Program-made: the position numbers and the translations under genes
The notes under the pieces: generated by a model
The model's database searches: none
The model's input: only the letters and a program-made list of their open reading frames with translations
What the model was told of the DNA's origin: nothing
Part shown: piece after piece, positions 28,764 through 36,871 of the stretch
Position numbering within the stretch: the first letter of the stretch is position 1
Layout: the number at the start of each line of letters is the position of its first letter
Virus record (IMG/VR): IMGVR_UViG_3300029914_000015
Coordinates: 16,004 to 80,003 of that record
Reading direction: 5' to 3' (one strand)
From: a virus
Length of the DNA: 64,000 bases

Positions 28764-29675
28764 ATGAAAGAAAATAATACAAATCAATTTTATGTTTATC
28801 AATATATTAGAAAGAATGATTCTAAAAATGGATTAGCTGGAACTCCTTATTATATTGGTAAAGGAAAAAATAATAGAGCATATCAAAGAGTGCATGGTAA
28901 TAATGTTTCAGTTCCAACAGAACTATTCAGAATTCAAATAATTTCAGAAAATTTAACTGAAGAAGCAGCTTTTCAATTAGAAATTGAATTAATTAAAAAA
29001 TATGGCAGGATAGATAAAAGAAATGGTTGTTTACAAAATAGAACATCTGGAGGAATGGGGTTTAAAGGAAAAATAAATTCACCAAAATGTAGAAAGTTAA
29101 TTTCAGAAAACAATTTAGGAACAATTGTAATAAGTAATGAAAAAACGAAAATATGCAAACGAATTAAACCAGAAAATTTAAAAATATATATGCAAAGAGG
29201 ATTTAAACTTGGATATTTGAAAGAAAGTTCAGAAATTCGATCTAAAGCGTTAAAAGGAAAAAATATATGGACATCAAAACAACTTTGGATTACTAATGGC
29301 TATATTGAAAAATTAATTAAATCAGAAAATAAAGAAGAATTTTTAAATAATAATTTTAAGTTGGGTAGATTGAAAAATTCAGAAGAAACTATTATTAAAA
29401 AATCAAATAATCAGAAAAATAAACGATGGGTTAGAAACGATAAAGAAGAAAAATTGGTTAATTTGGTTGAATATGAAACATATTTATTGAATGGTTATAT
29501 TAAAGGAAGATTTGCAATGAGAGAAGATACAAAGAAAAAGAAATCAATTATTACGCATACCAAACGATGGGTTAATGATGAAATTACAAATTTTTATATT
29601 AATGAATCATTAGTACCAGAATTCATTAATAAAGGATATAAATTAGGAATGATACATAAGGATAAAAATAAATGA
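28764..29675 (+). CDS. GIY-YIG homing endonuclease
   Basis: A 303-residue protein with an N-terminal GIY-YIG domain (FYVYQYIRKND, then PYYIGKGKNNRAYQR) and a catalytic-type glutamate further on (AAFQLEIELIKKYGR). The C-terminal half holds about four copies of a 35-40 residue repeat (KQLWITNG..., KRWVRND..., KRWVNDE..., each ending G-[FY]-x-x-G), typical DNA-binding repeats of free-standing phage homing enzymes. It lies between functional genes with a 4-nt overlap downstream, as expected of a selfish insertion that preserved the operon. Confidence 0.75.
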   Translation: MKENNTNQFYVYQYIRKNDSKNGLAGTPYYIGKGKNNRAYQRVHGNNVSVPTELFRIQIISENLTEEAAFQLEIELIKKYGRIDKRNGCLQNRTSGGMGFKGKINSPKCRKLISENNLGTIVISNEKTKICKRIKPENLKIYMQRGFKLGYLKESSEIRSKALKGKNIWTSKQLWITNGYIEKLIKSENKEEFLNNNFKLGRLKNSEETIIKKSNNQKNKRWVRNDKEEKLVNLVEYETYLLNGYIKGRFAMREDTKKKKSIITHTKRWVNDEITNFYINESLVPEFINKGYKLGMIHKDKNK

Positions 29676-30559
29676 ATATAACTCAAGAACAAATAGAGTT
29701 CTTACGCAAAGAACACATTCAATTTGCTATTCCATGTTTTGCGGGACTTGTTCATGAAGTAGTAATGACAAGTTTGATTAAGTTTGTAATTTATGCTCAA
29801 AGAATTGGTTTGCCGTTTAGTATTGACACAATGACAAACGAATCATTAATTACACGAGCTAGAAATCATTTGGTTGCAAAATTTTTGGAAAATTCCGCAG
29901 CAACGAGGCTCATGTTTATTGACAGCGATATTGGGTTTGAACCAGAACATATTTTTAAATTAATATTACATGATAAAGATTTAGTTGGAGGACTTTACCC
30001 AAAGAAAACTCTCCCCCCAGATTTTGTAGTTAACTGTAATCCAGAATGTGTGGATGAAAATGGACAAATAAAAGTGGCTGATGGTATGATACCAGTTAGT
30101 AGATTAGGAACAGGATTCATGTTAATTAAACGAGAAGTTTTTAATAAGATGATGGTTGCATATCCACAAACAAAATTTACCAACAATATTGGTCTTGATC
30201 CAAAGTATAACAAATATTGTTATGCTCTGTTTGATTGTGCTATTAGCCCTGATACTATGGAATATCTATCAGAGGATTGGCTTTTTTCGGCTAGGTATAG
30301 AGCAATTGGTGGTGAAATTTTTGCTGATCCAACAATTAGATTAAATCACTGTGGAACATTTACATTTCCTGGTGATCCAACTGCTCTTTATAATTCAATG
30401 GGACTTTCAATAGAAACAAATCCACAGTTAAACCCAAAAATAGCAGTTAGGCCTGACGAAACAAAACACAAAGATTCTATGTTAGCCATTAAACCAAATA
30501 TGGAAGCATTAACTGAATATGAGGCTAAAAAGAAAGAAATTAATATTGAAATTAAATAA
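29672..30559 (+). CDS. GT-A type glycosyltransferase-like protein
   Basis: A 295-residue protein of the phage GT2-like class. The N-terminus has a QFAIPCFAGLV strand, then the conserved ESLITRARNHLVAKFL helix, and the metal-binding LMFIDSDIGF motif (DxD) near residue 84. A further acidic LSEDWLFSARYR segment near 207 may hold the catalytic base. Such enzymes transfer a sugar from a nucleotide-sugar to phage DNA or to a surface acceptor. Overlaps the homing endonuclease by 4 nt. Confidence 0.65.
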   Translation: MNITQEQIEFLRKEHIQFAIPCFAGLVHEVVMTSLIKFVIYAQRIGLPFSIDTMTNESLITRARNHLVAKFLENSAATRLMFIDSDIGFEPEHIFKLILHDKDLVGGLYPKKTLPPDFVVNCNPECVDENGQIKVADGMIPVSRLGTGFMLIKREVFNKMMVAYPQTKFTNNIGLDPKYNKYCYALFDCAISPDTMEYLSEDWLFSARYRAIGGEIFADPTIRLNHCGTFTFPGDPTALYNSMGLSIETNPQLNPKIAVRPDETKHKDSMLAIKPNMEALTEYEAKKKEINIEIK

Positions 30560-30582
30560 TTGTATTATGAGATACATAACTT

Positions 30583-30798
30583 ATGAATATTTGCGCTGTC
30601 AGTAATAAAATTCCATTTACTTATCTTGTAACTCAAAAATCAACAGGAAAAAGATATTATGAATCAAAATATGGAAAAAATTGTCATCCATCTGATATTG
30701 GAACAAAATATTTTACTTCGAGTAAAGAAATTAAAAAATTTAATATTTCTCCCAAAACTGTTAGAAATATAGTTAAAATAAAAACTTGGAAATATTGA
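30583..30798 (+). CDS. truncated GIY-YIG-like fragment
   Basis: A 71-residue protein with FTYLVTQKSTGKRYYESKYG and DIGTKYFTSSKEIKKF, the N-terminal part of a phage GIY-YIG-like nuclease family. The C-terminal catalytic part is missing, so it is probably a remnant or a regulatory fragment. It ends at the late octamer of the following HAD gene. Confidence 0.5.
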   Translation: MNICAVSNKIPFTYLVTQKSTGKRYYESKYGKNCHPSDIGTKYFTSSKEIKKFNISPKTVRNIVKIKTWKY

Positions 30799-30804
30799 TA
30801 AATA
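30797..30804 (+). promoter_or_regulatory. late-promoter-like octamer GATAAATA
   Basis: One base from consensus, exactly 5 nt before ATG 30810. Confidence 0.45.
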
Positions 30805-30809
30805 TCAAT

Positions 30810-31334
30810 ATGAGACTATATGAAATTAAAGAAGATCAAAAAATATACATTGATTTGGATGGAGTGCTTGTAGATTGTGTAAAAGCTGCCTCTGATTTCA
30901 ATAATATTGATGTTCAAGATTTTATAGATTCTGGATATCATAATAAGTATTGGAAAAATTTTGTGGATCATGCAGATATTAAAAAAGAATTTACTAATAT
31001 GGCTTGGGAAAGCAATGGTAAAAAAATATATCATTGGTTTACTCAGAGAGACATTCCAGTTACCATCTTAACTAGACCAGTTGGAGAACCACATACTAAT
31101 GATTGTATTGCAGGTAAAAAATTATGGTTGAAAAAACATAATTTGGATATTCCTGTTATTTTTGAGAGAGATAAAGAAAAATATGCTGGTGATGGTAATA
31201 TTCTTATAGATGATGATAGTAGAAATATTGATGCGTGGAATAAAGCTGGTGGGGTGGGAATTCTCTATAAAAATGACAAATATGAAGATGTAATTAAGAA
31301 ATTGAATAAATTATTACAAAGCCACCCAATTTGA
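30810..31334 (+). CDS. HAD 5'-nucleotidase-like protein with effector-type N-terminus
   Basis: A 174-residue protein. After the leader MRLYEIKED, the HAD motif I IYIDLDGVLVDC begins at once, followed by ILTRPVGEP (motif II region) and ILIDDDSRNIDAW (motif IV). The arrangement fits a deoxynucleotidase-type HAD. The leader contains M-x-[IL]-x-E and a second I-x-E (EIKE) just before the fold, as if a removable peptide had been attached. Start chosen at ATG 30810 because of the late octamer; an upstream in-frame ATG is less likely. I infer a late, possibly head-packaged enzyme. Confidence 0.65.
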   Translation: MRLYEIKEDQKIYIDLDGVLVDCVKAASDFNNIDVQDFIDSGYHNKYWKNFVDHADIKKEFTNMAWESNGKKIYHWFTQRDIPVTILTRPVGEPHTNDCIAGKKLWLKKHNLDIPVIFERDKEKYAGDGNILIDDDSRNIDAWNKAGGVGILYKNDKYEDVIKKLNKLLQSHPI

Positions 31335-31342
31335 GTGGTTTT
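31318..31342 (+). terminator. Rho-independent terminator
   Basis: AAAGCCAC pairs with GTGGTTTT around the stop codon of the HAD gene and is followed by a T-rich tail (TTTTTCTTTTT). Confidence 0.65.
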
Positions 31343-31358
31343 TCTTTTTGAATTAAAT

Positions 31359-31366
31359 TATAAATA
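31359..31366 (+). promoter_or_regulatory. late promoter octamer TATAAATA
   Basis: Perfect octamer, 5 nt before ATG 31372, directly after a terminator. Confidence 0.6.
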
Positions 31367-31371
31367 TAAGT

Positions 31372-31890
31372 ATGAAGATTAATGAAGTCATTATCGATAA
31401 TGAAAATGGATTAGGAGGAGTTTCATATAATCAAGAAATTGATTATCTTGGTCTTAGAGTGCTAATGTATCCATCCACATTTTTAAGCCTAGCATATTAT
31501 AGAAGTCGAAACGATTTAGGAAATGTTGACTATATAAAAAATTATATTAAAAATGGTGGGACTATTGGCGCTCCATTCCTTCAAATAAGTATTCCTAATA
31601 GATGGGAGAATGATGATTATTCTATTCCATCCATAGTTATTGGTCATGAAGGAAGAAATAGAATGATGGCACTCGATGAACTTCAAGATGAAGGATTAGA
31701 ACCTGATGTGCCAGTTGAAACTCATTTATTGTTTTATAAATATAGAGCCAGGCATTTAAAACCAGAATGGATAATACAATTAAATAAACAACTTTATAAT
31801 CAAAATACAGAATATGAATATCATTCTGGAGAAGTGGCTTATACAGATAGCCCTATAACCAAAGGGCCATTGTTTAAGGTTGTAAATTAG
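31372..31890 (+). CDS. ParB-like candidate effector
   Basis: A 172-residue protein starting MKINEVIIDN. The segment SIVIGHEGRNRMMALDEL resembles the G-H-x-x-R core of ParB/sulfiredoxin-like domains, which bind or cleave nucleotides. A similar core is fused into the 1005-residue protein nearby. It has its own late octamer and terminator-bounded start. The function is inferred from that short core only. Confidence 0.45.
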   Translation: MKINEVIIDNENGLGGVSYNQEIDYLGLRVLMYPSTFLSLAYYRSRNDLGNVDYIKNYIKNGGTIGAPFLQISIPNRWENDDYSIPSIVIGHEGRNRMMALDELQDEGLEPDVPVETHLLFYKYRARHLKPEWIIQLNKQLYNQNTEYEYHSGEVAYTDSPITKGPLFKVVN

Positions 31891-32650
31891 ATATAAAAGA
31901 TTTTACTAAATTATCAATATTTTCTTTATTCCAATATGGAATTATTAATAATGGAATATTATTAATATTACAATAATTATATTTTATATAATCATTTTTC
32001 TTAGTAGATTCAAAATATTTTTGAAAAATAGGTTCATAATGTTGTTTTCCTTGGTATTCAATTAATCCTATAATTTTATTATTTTTAATAATCCCTATAT
32101 CAAAAGGTAATGGATATTTATTTTTGCATAATGTAATTCTTATTTGTTCATCAAATTCTATTGGTAATGATTCCAACGTTTTTATAATTTTTAATTCTCC
32201 AGAACTTCTTTTACATTTTGGACATTTTCTTCCCATTAAGTGTTTATTTGGGCTTTGCCAAAAAGAGCCATGCTTCTTACATATTATTTCAACTTTTTGG
32301 CGTGAAGTTAAATAATTTACATTATCATAAATAAATTCATTTTTGTGTATGATAATAGCTTTTGTTATAAATTCTTTTGTATTGCTTGTTTTTGTTTTAG
32401 AAATACTGTTAAATCCACATTGTGGACAACCAATTTTTTGTAAATGCACGCCGGGGGCTTGTTTAAAAATTCCATGTTCCTTACATTTTATATCCATTTT
32501 CTTTTTGGCGTTGTAATAAGTTTTAGAAATATAAGAATATTTAAAATTATGAATAATATTTGCAGAGTTAACAAATTCTGTAAATGTTCTATTAAATCCA
32601 CAGCATTTTGGGCAACCATTTCCTGATAAATGTGCATGAGAAGATTGCAA
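31874..32650 (-). CDS. EDxHD-type homing endonuclease, 5'-truncated
   Basis: A 258-residue minus-strand protein with zinc-type repeats (C-x2-H-G ... H ... C-x2-C, as in GCPKC and GCPQC) followed by a PD-(D/E)xK/Vsr-like nuclease core: LPFDIGIIKNN, IIGLIEYQGKQHYEP, then KNDYIKYNYC. This is the class of I-Bth0305I-type phage homing enzymes. No ATG is available: the frame stays open to 32779, covering a complete further repeat (IHNFKYNYSKSIYINAKNK), so either a TTG is used or the 5' end was lost where it abuts the RNA element and late octamer. Converges with and overlaps the upstream + strand gene by 17 nt. Confidence 0.65.
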   Translation of the reverse strand: MQSSHAHLSGNGCPKCCGFNRTFTEFVNSANIIHNFKYSYISKTYYNAKKKMDIKCKEHGIFKQAPGVHLQKIGCPQCGFNSISKTKTSNTKEFITKAIIIHKNEFIYDNVNYLTSRQKVEIICKKHGSFWQSPNKHLMGRKCPKCKRSSGELKIIKTLESLPIEFDEQIRITLCKNKYPLPFDIGIIKNNKIIGLIEYQGKQHYEPIFQKYFESTKKNDYIKYNYCNINNIPLLIIPYWNKENIDNLVKSFISNLQP

Positions 32651-32767
32651 AAATTCTCCATGAATTGGGCAAATAATTATTAATTTGTTTTTTGCATTAA
32701 TGTATATAGATTTACTATAATTATATTTAAAATTATGAATTTGATTTTGATATAAAATATGCAGTAG

Positions 32768-32775
32768 TATAAATA
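32768..32775 (+). promoter_or_regulatory. late promoter octamer TATAAATA at RNA element A
   Basis: Perfect octamer immediately before a two-hairpin element, suggesting late transcription of a short non-coding RNA or a structured leader. Confidence 0.5.
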
Positions 32776-32850
32776 GTCATAGCTGAATGACCTCCAGTGG
32801 TCTTTAGAGCGAGTAGATGTCGAAATCATCGTGACTCGCATTTGTATTTA
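32776..32850 (+). ncRNA. two-hairpin RNA element, copy A
   Basis: Hairpin 1: GACC (32789-32792), TCC-type loop, GGTC. A conserved TTTAGAG joins it to hairpin 2: GCGAGT (32809-32814), bulged A, GATG, 7-nt loop, CATC, GTG, ACTCGC. A second copy at 53228 keeps the loop start TCC, the TTAGAG joint, AGATGT and CATCGTG, while both outer stems differ by compensatory changes. It lies between a late octamer and the promoter of the next gene. Confidence 0.5.
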
Positions 32851-32860
32851 TATGAAAAAG

Positions 32861-32868
32861 AATAAATA
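32861..32868 (+). promoter_or_regulatory. late-promoter-like octamer AATAAATA
   Basis: One base from consensus, exactly 5 nt before ATG 32874. Confidence 0.45.
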
Positions 32869-32873
32869 TAAGT

Positions 32874-35800
32874 ATGAGATTACAAAATTTGTTTGAAGAA
32901 AAAATAAAACAAACAACTGCAACAATTTTTAGCGGTGGGTTTCACCCATTCCTTCCACAACATTTATATTGCTGGGAATATTTGATTTCAAAATTTCCAA
33001 ATGCACATCATTATATAGCTTCCACTAATAATATAAGTGAGCGACCATTTTCATTTAAGCAAAAACAATTTTTAGCAGTGCAAGCTGGCATACCTAAAAA
33101 TGGATTTGTACAAGTAACAAGTCCTTATAAAGCATTGGAGATAACTAGTAAATATGATTCAAACAATACTATTGTTATATTTGGTTTAAGTGAAAAAGAT
33201 GCAGAAAGACTCGGACCAACGATAAAGAAAGATGGGACCCTGTCATTTTTACTACCATATCCTGGGCCTTCTACTCCACTAGAAACTTTGAATAAACATG
33301 CATATTATGTAATTATTCCTGTCCATAAGTATAGAGTTTTGGGACAAGAGATAACCTCTGCTTCTCAAATAAGAAAGATGTATACTTCTTCTAATGAAAG
33401 CGATAGATATACTATTATTCGAGAATTATATCCAAATTCTATGAAAGTTGGAGAGATTAAAAAAATATTTGATCAAGTTTTGCTTGCTCCAATAAATGAA
33501 GATATATATGACGTGATTTATAGACCAAAAAACGTTTATAATATAGAAGCGAATGAATATCCAGAATTTATGTTAGATGGGGATGTTCAACGTATGATAT
33601 ATGATTTGCACCAACAGGAAGAGATTGATGCTGGCTCTGATATTTGGGATAGAATGGATAGTGTCTGGTATAAGTTACAAAATGTTTCTATAAAAAAATT
33701 AGATAACATAAATGATTTAGATGAAGATGATGACCAATATTCTGATGAAATAACTCCTTTTCCTCCAATAGTATTAACAAAAAGAGGGGAAATATTAGAT
33801 GGATTTCATAGGACTATTTCTGCTAAAATTCGTGGTGATAAAACAATTAGAGCATATGTTCCTTGCAAAAAACCAATTAATGAATCTAAAGCTGGATTAG
33901 AATATAAATTAAAACTTGGAAACAAAAAATCTGTAATAGATTCAAGTGGCTGGCTATTTCCAGATAAAACTTTTGTTCCACTTGTTCCAGGAACAACTCA
34001 CGAAACAATGGCTACAAGATTGGGATATAATGGTTATGAAGGAATATATAAAATTGGATGTGTAAGAGTTTCCCGTCCAATTTATGCTCCGGGTAAAATT
34101 TATATAGAAACAATACAAAAATTGAGTGATAGTACTTATAAGCTAATTATGAATATTATTCATAGAATAAAAGTGGATGTTAAAATAGATGTTACTGTTG
34201 GATCAGGTAATGGATATTTTCAACATTATAAATGGGATTTCAAAGATAGACAATTGCATAAAACAAATTTTTATGAGTCAGTTATAAATGAAGAACCTGA
34301 TTTTAATTATACAAAATTTAATAATAGAGATGAAGAGCTTTCAAGATTAAAATTTGATTATTCAGTAATACCCAGTAATAATGACGGAATTGGTGGATTT
34401 TGGATAATTGTAAATAACTCCTCTGGTGTTAGTGTGGCAGATATTGATTTGGTGGAAGTTAATTCAAAAACATTAGTAATTTCTTTTATTAGAATTAATT
34501 TAAAATGGAAAGGTACTGGACTTGGGCAAATTCTGTATGACAAAGCGATTAAAAAAGCCAAACAATTAGGATATAAATATTTTCGATCAGATACTGATAG
34601 ATCAGCGGCTGCTGAAAAAGCGTGGAAAAGATTGGCAGCAAGATATACAGTTAAGTACAAAGAAGGCAAAGAATTTAATAAAGGGTATTATGAAATTGAT
34701 CTAAGTAAAGTTCAATTAAAAGAATCATTTGATTATTCCTATAGAGCTAAATTATTTCAACTTAGACCACAAATGATTAAAGCTGCACAAAAAATATATG
34801 ATAAATGGGAAGGAGGAGAAGTTGGTTTGTGTGATAGTATTGCAGAGTCAATTTCTGATTGTGTATTAAAAAATATAAAGAATATTGATTCATACGTGGT
34901 TGGCCATAAAAATCCAAAATTGCATGAACTTCATTTTTGGGTAAGAGTAGATTTTAATAATGGAGAAAAATATTATGATATTGACTTACCATTTGGAAAA
35001 TATGAAAGATATGATAATAAAAAACATTATTTTGTAAAAATACCAAATGTAAAATTTCAATTAAATGATTTATTAATATATCAATCATCTTTAAATTATA
35101 ATAAAGCTCCTTGGGAAATAAGAAATAGTTATACTCCACATAAATCAGATAGTTATTTTATCAGCGAATCTATTGCACAAGAAGTTATAAAAGTTGGTAA
35201 AAGCAATGATGAAATTATAAAATTAATCAAAGAAGCTACAAAATATAAATTATATGTTCCTACATTTACAGCGCAAAAAGAATTTGGTTGGATATTACAA
35301 ACAGGAAATAAAGGTAAAATAAGTAAAATGGCTATGATGTATGTTAACAACATGCCTGTCGCTTGGATCATTTATTGGAAACATGGAAGTTTTATGTCTG
35401 ACTCTAATCCAAGAACAGAAAATGACAAATATTGGAGATTTACTAAAAAAGAATTTAGAAATATAGGTTATTATCATAAATTAAAAAAAGCTTTATGGAA
35501 TATAATTAATGAGGCACCAGATTTTGGCTACAAAAGTTTTAATGATAGAGATGAAGATATAAGCAAATTAAAGTGGGAAATTGATAAAAGACCATTTAAA
35601 GATTGGAATAGTGATGAGGAACACCTAGGAATAATAATTAGGGCAAGAAATCCAGAAACTAATGAAGTAGAAGGTTTTATAACTTCTAATGAGATAACCA
35701 AGAAAACATTAAAAATTTCAAGAAGTCAATTAACATCTAATCATAATTGGCAATCGACTGGTCTTGGACAAATGTTATATGATAAACTTATTAACGTTGC

Positions 35801-35891
35801 AAAAGAATTAGGTTTTGATTATGTAGACAGTGATTATATTTTATCTGTGGATGCTAGAAAAGCTCTGAAAGATATCCAGTGCAAAAATTAA
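32874..35891 (+). CDS. 1005-residue modular effector polyprotein candidate (NMNAT-like, ParB-like, transglutaminase-like, GNAT modules)
   Basis: Seven modules separated by [IL]-x-E tripeptides at E209, E337, E473, E617, E765 and E880, giving segments of 115-209 residues. Module 1: nucleotidyltransferase of NMNAT type (IFSGGFHPFLPQH, later ITSASQIRKMY). 2: ParB-like core (GEILDGFHRTISAKIRG). 3: unrecognised. 4: GNAT acetyltransferase (WKGTGLGQILYDKAIK). 5: Cys-His-Asp layout like a transglutaminase/cysteine protease (GLCDSIAE, HELHFWVRV, YYDIDLP). 6: degenerate GNAT-like. 7: GNAT (WQSTGLGQMLYDKL). Modules 4 and 7 begin with the same INE-x-PDF start, so the junction is a true duplication boundary. 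The last module appears frameshifted: the adjacent frame continues PVQKLKHDGENYLSIELSKI and would end at 35938, in an ATGA overlap with the next gene. Late and leaderless by its octamer. Confidence 0.7.
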   Translation: MRLQNLFEEKIKQTTATIFSGGFHPFLPQHLYCWEYLISKFPNAHHYIASTNNISERPFSFKQKQFLAVQAGIPKNGFVQVTSPYKALEITSKYDSNNTIVIFGLSEKDAERLGPTIKKDGTLSFLLPYPGPSTPLETLNKHAYYVIIPVHKYRVLGQEITSASQIRKMYTSSNESDRYTIIRELYPNSMKVGEIKKIFDQVLLAPINEDIYDVIYRPKNVYNIEANEYPEFMLDGDVQRMIYDLHQQEEIDAGSDIWDRMDSVWYKLQNVSIKKLDNINDLDEDDDQYSDEITPFPPIVLTKRGEILDGFHRTISAKIRGDKTIRAYVPCKKPINESKAGLEYKLKLGNKKSVIDSSGWLFPDKTFVPLVPGTTHETMATRLGYNGYEGIYKIGCVRVSRPIYAPGKIYIETIQKLSDSTYKLIMNIIHRIKVDVKIDVTVGSGNGYFQHYKWDFKDRQLHKTNFYESVINEEPDFNYTKFNNRDEELSRLKFDYSVIPSNNDGIGGFWIIVNNSSGVSVADIDLVEVNSKTLVISFIRINLKWKGTGLGQILYDKAIKKAKQLGYKYFRSDTDRSAAAEKAWKRLAARYTVKYKEGKEFNKGYYEIDLSKVQLKESFDYSYRAKLFQLRPQMIKAAQKIYDKWEGGEVGLCDSIAESISDCVLKNIKNIDSYVVGHKNPKLHELHFWVRVDFNNGEKYYDIDLPFGKYERYDNKKHYFVKIPNVKFQLNDLLIYQSSLNYNKAPWEIRNSYTPHKSDSYFISESIAQEVIKVGKSNDEIIKLIKEATKYKLYVPTFTAQKEFGWILQTGNKGKISKMAMMYVNNMPVAWIIYWKHGSFMSDSNPRTENDKYWRFTKKEFRNIGYYHKLKKALWNIINEAPDFGYKSFNDRDEDISKLKWEIDKRPFKDWNSDEEHLGIIIRARNPETNEVEGFITSNEITKKTLKISRSQLTSNHNWQSTGLGQMLYDKLINVAKELGFDYVDSDYILSVDARKALKDIQCKN

Positions 35892-35934
35892 AGCATGATG
35901 GAGAAAATTATTTAAGTATTGAATTGAGTAAAAT

Positions 35935-36204
35935 ATGAGAATAAGCGAAGTTAACAATTCGACGTTAGATATAACTAAATTGAAGTGGAAAGGAGAACTT
36001 CAAAAGAAATCGTATCAATTGAGAGTTAGCGGAGAAGGATATGGCGAAGTTGGTATGTTTTTAACAACCAATAATAAAAATGATTGGAAAATTTTTTATG
36101 TATTTGTAGATAATGATTGGAAGAATACAAATTTGAAACATATGATGTATGTAAAAATGAAAGAAATTGCTAAAAAATACGGAGCAAAATTACATGCTGC
36201 TTAA
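35935..36204 (+). CDS. GNAT-related fragment with effector-type N-terminus
   Basis: An 89-residue protein starting MRISEVNNS. The following DITKLKW matches the start of the GNAT modules fused in the upstream polyprotein (DISKLKW), and NTNLKHMMYVKMKEIAKKYG corresponds to the acetyl-CoA helix region, though the G-x-G loop is gone. The acetyltransferase fold is cut short by the overlapping next gene, so it is probably degraded or inactive. It shows that the N-terminal I-x-E of a stand-alone module occupies the same place as the internal I-x-E linkers. Confidence 0.5.
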   Translation: MRISEVNNSTLDITKLKWKGELQKKSYQLRVSGEGYGEVGMFLTTNNKNDWKIFYVFVDNDWKNTNLKHMMYVKMKEIAKKYGAKLHAA

Positions 36205-36871
36205 TGAATTTGACAAATCGAAAGGTTTTTCAGCTTATGTAAAAGAAGATGAGACTAAAATTTTAATATTCTTAAATAAGCATTGCAGTGAAATTATGTC
36301 TTTGTATAGAGAATATGGAAAAGTATTGTATCGCGGCATCACACGATATTTTGGCAGTAATATATATAATTTCAAAGATGGAGATGTATTTTTCGGAAAA
36401 TCCCCATCTGATAGACACCCAATAGATATACCATCTTCAGTACAGAAGCAAATAGATAGTAAATTACAAAAAAGTGGGTTTGAAGCATTAAGATCAAACA
36501 GCATTTTTTGTTGTTCTTCTAAACTATCAGCGCAAAAATATGGTGACCTACATATTATATTTCCATTGGATGGATTTTCATATACATGGTGTAATACTGC
36601 TATTGATTTATATGACGAATATGTAAGAGCTTTGACTCCCACTCCTTGGGGTGAGACACCATCACAAGAAGATATTAATAAAGCAGAAATATTTAAAGAA
36701 AATTTATATAAGCTTTCTTCAACTGATTTTATTAGAGATTATGGTTTCAAGAATACAGATTTAACTCATGCAATTATTAGAAATAATGAAATTTTAATTC
36801 ATGGTGACTATATCGCAATGAGCGAGAAATTAGGAAATAAAATAATATTTAGTAATAGGAGAAGTATATAA
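36194..36871 (+). CDS. ADP-ribosyltransferase-like effector candidate (paralogue 2)
   Basis: A 225-residue paralogue with LYRGITRYFG (arginine strand), ALRSNSIFCCSS (serine strand), LHIIFPLDGFSYTW and NEILIHGDYIAMSE (glutamate strand). All three ART-type positions are kept, as in paralogue 1. Start chosen at ATG 36194 (MLLNEFDKSKG), which fits the shared M-x-[IL]-x-E signature; an upstream in-frame ATG at 36167 lies inside the preceding gene. It overlaps the Dps start by one base (TAATG). Confidence 0.5.
   Translation: MLLNEFDKSKGFSAYVKEDETKILIFLNKHCSEIMSLYREYGKVLYRGITRYFGSNIYNFKDGDVFFGKSPSDRHPIDIPSSVQKQIDSKLQKSGFEALRSNSIFCCSSKLSAQKYGDLHIIFPLDGFSYTWCNTAIDLYDEYVRALTPTPWGETPSQEDINKAEIFKENLYKLSSTDFIRDYGFKNTDLTHAIIRNNEILIHGDYIAMSEKLGNKIIFSNRRSI

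Noticed and set aside
32781-32850. Hammerhead ribozyme in RNA elements A and B
   Set aside because: CTGA is present, but copy A has CTGAATGA in place of CTGATGA, the GAAA strand is missing and the three-stem core cannot be formed.
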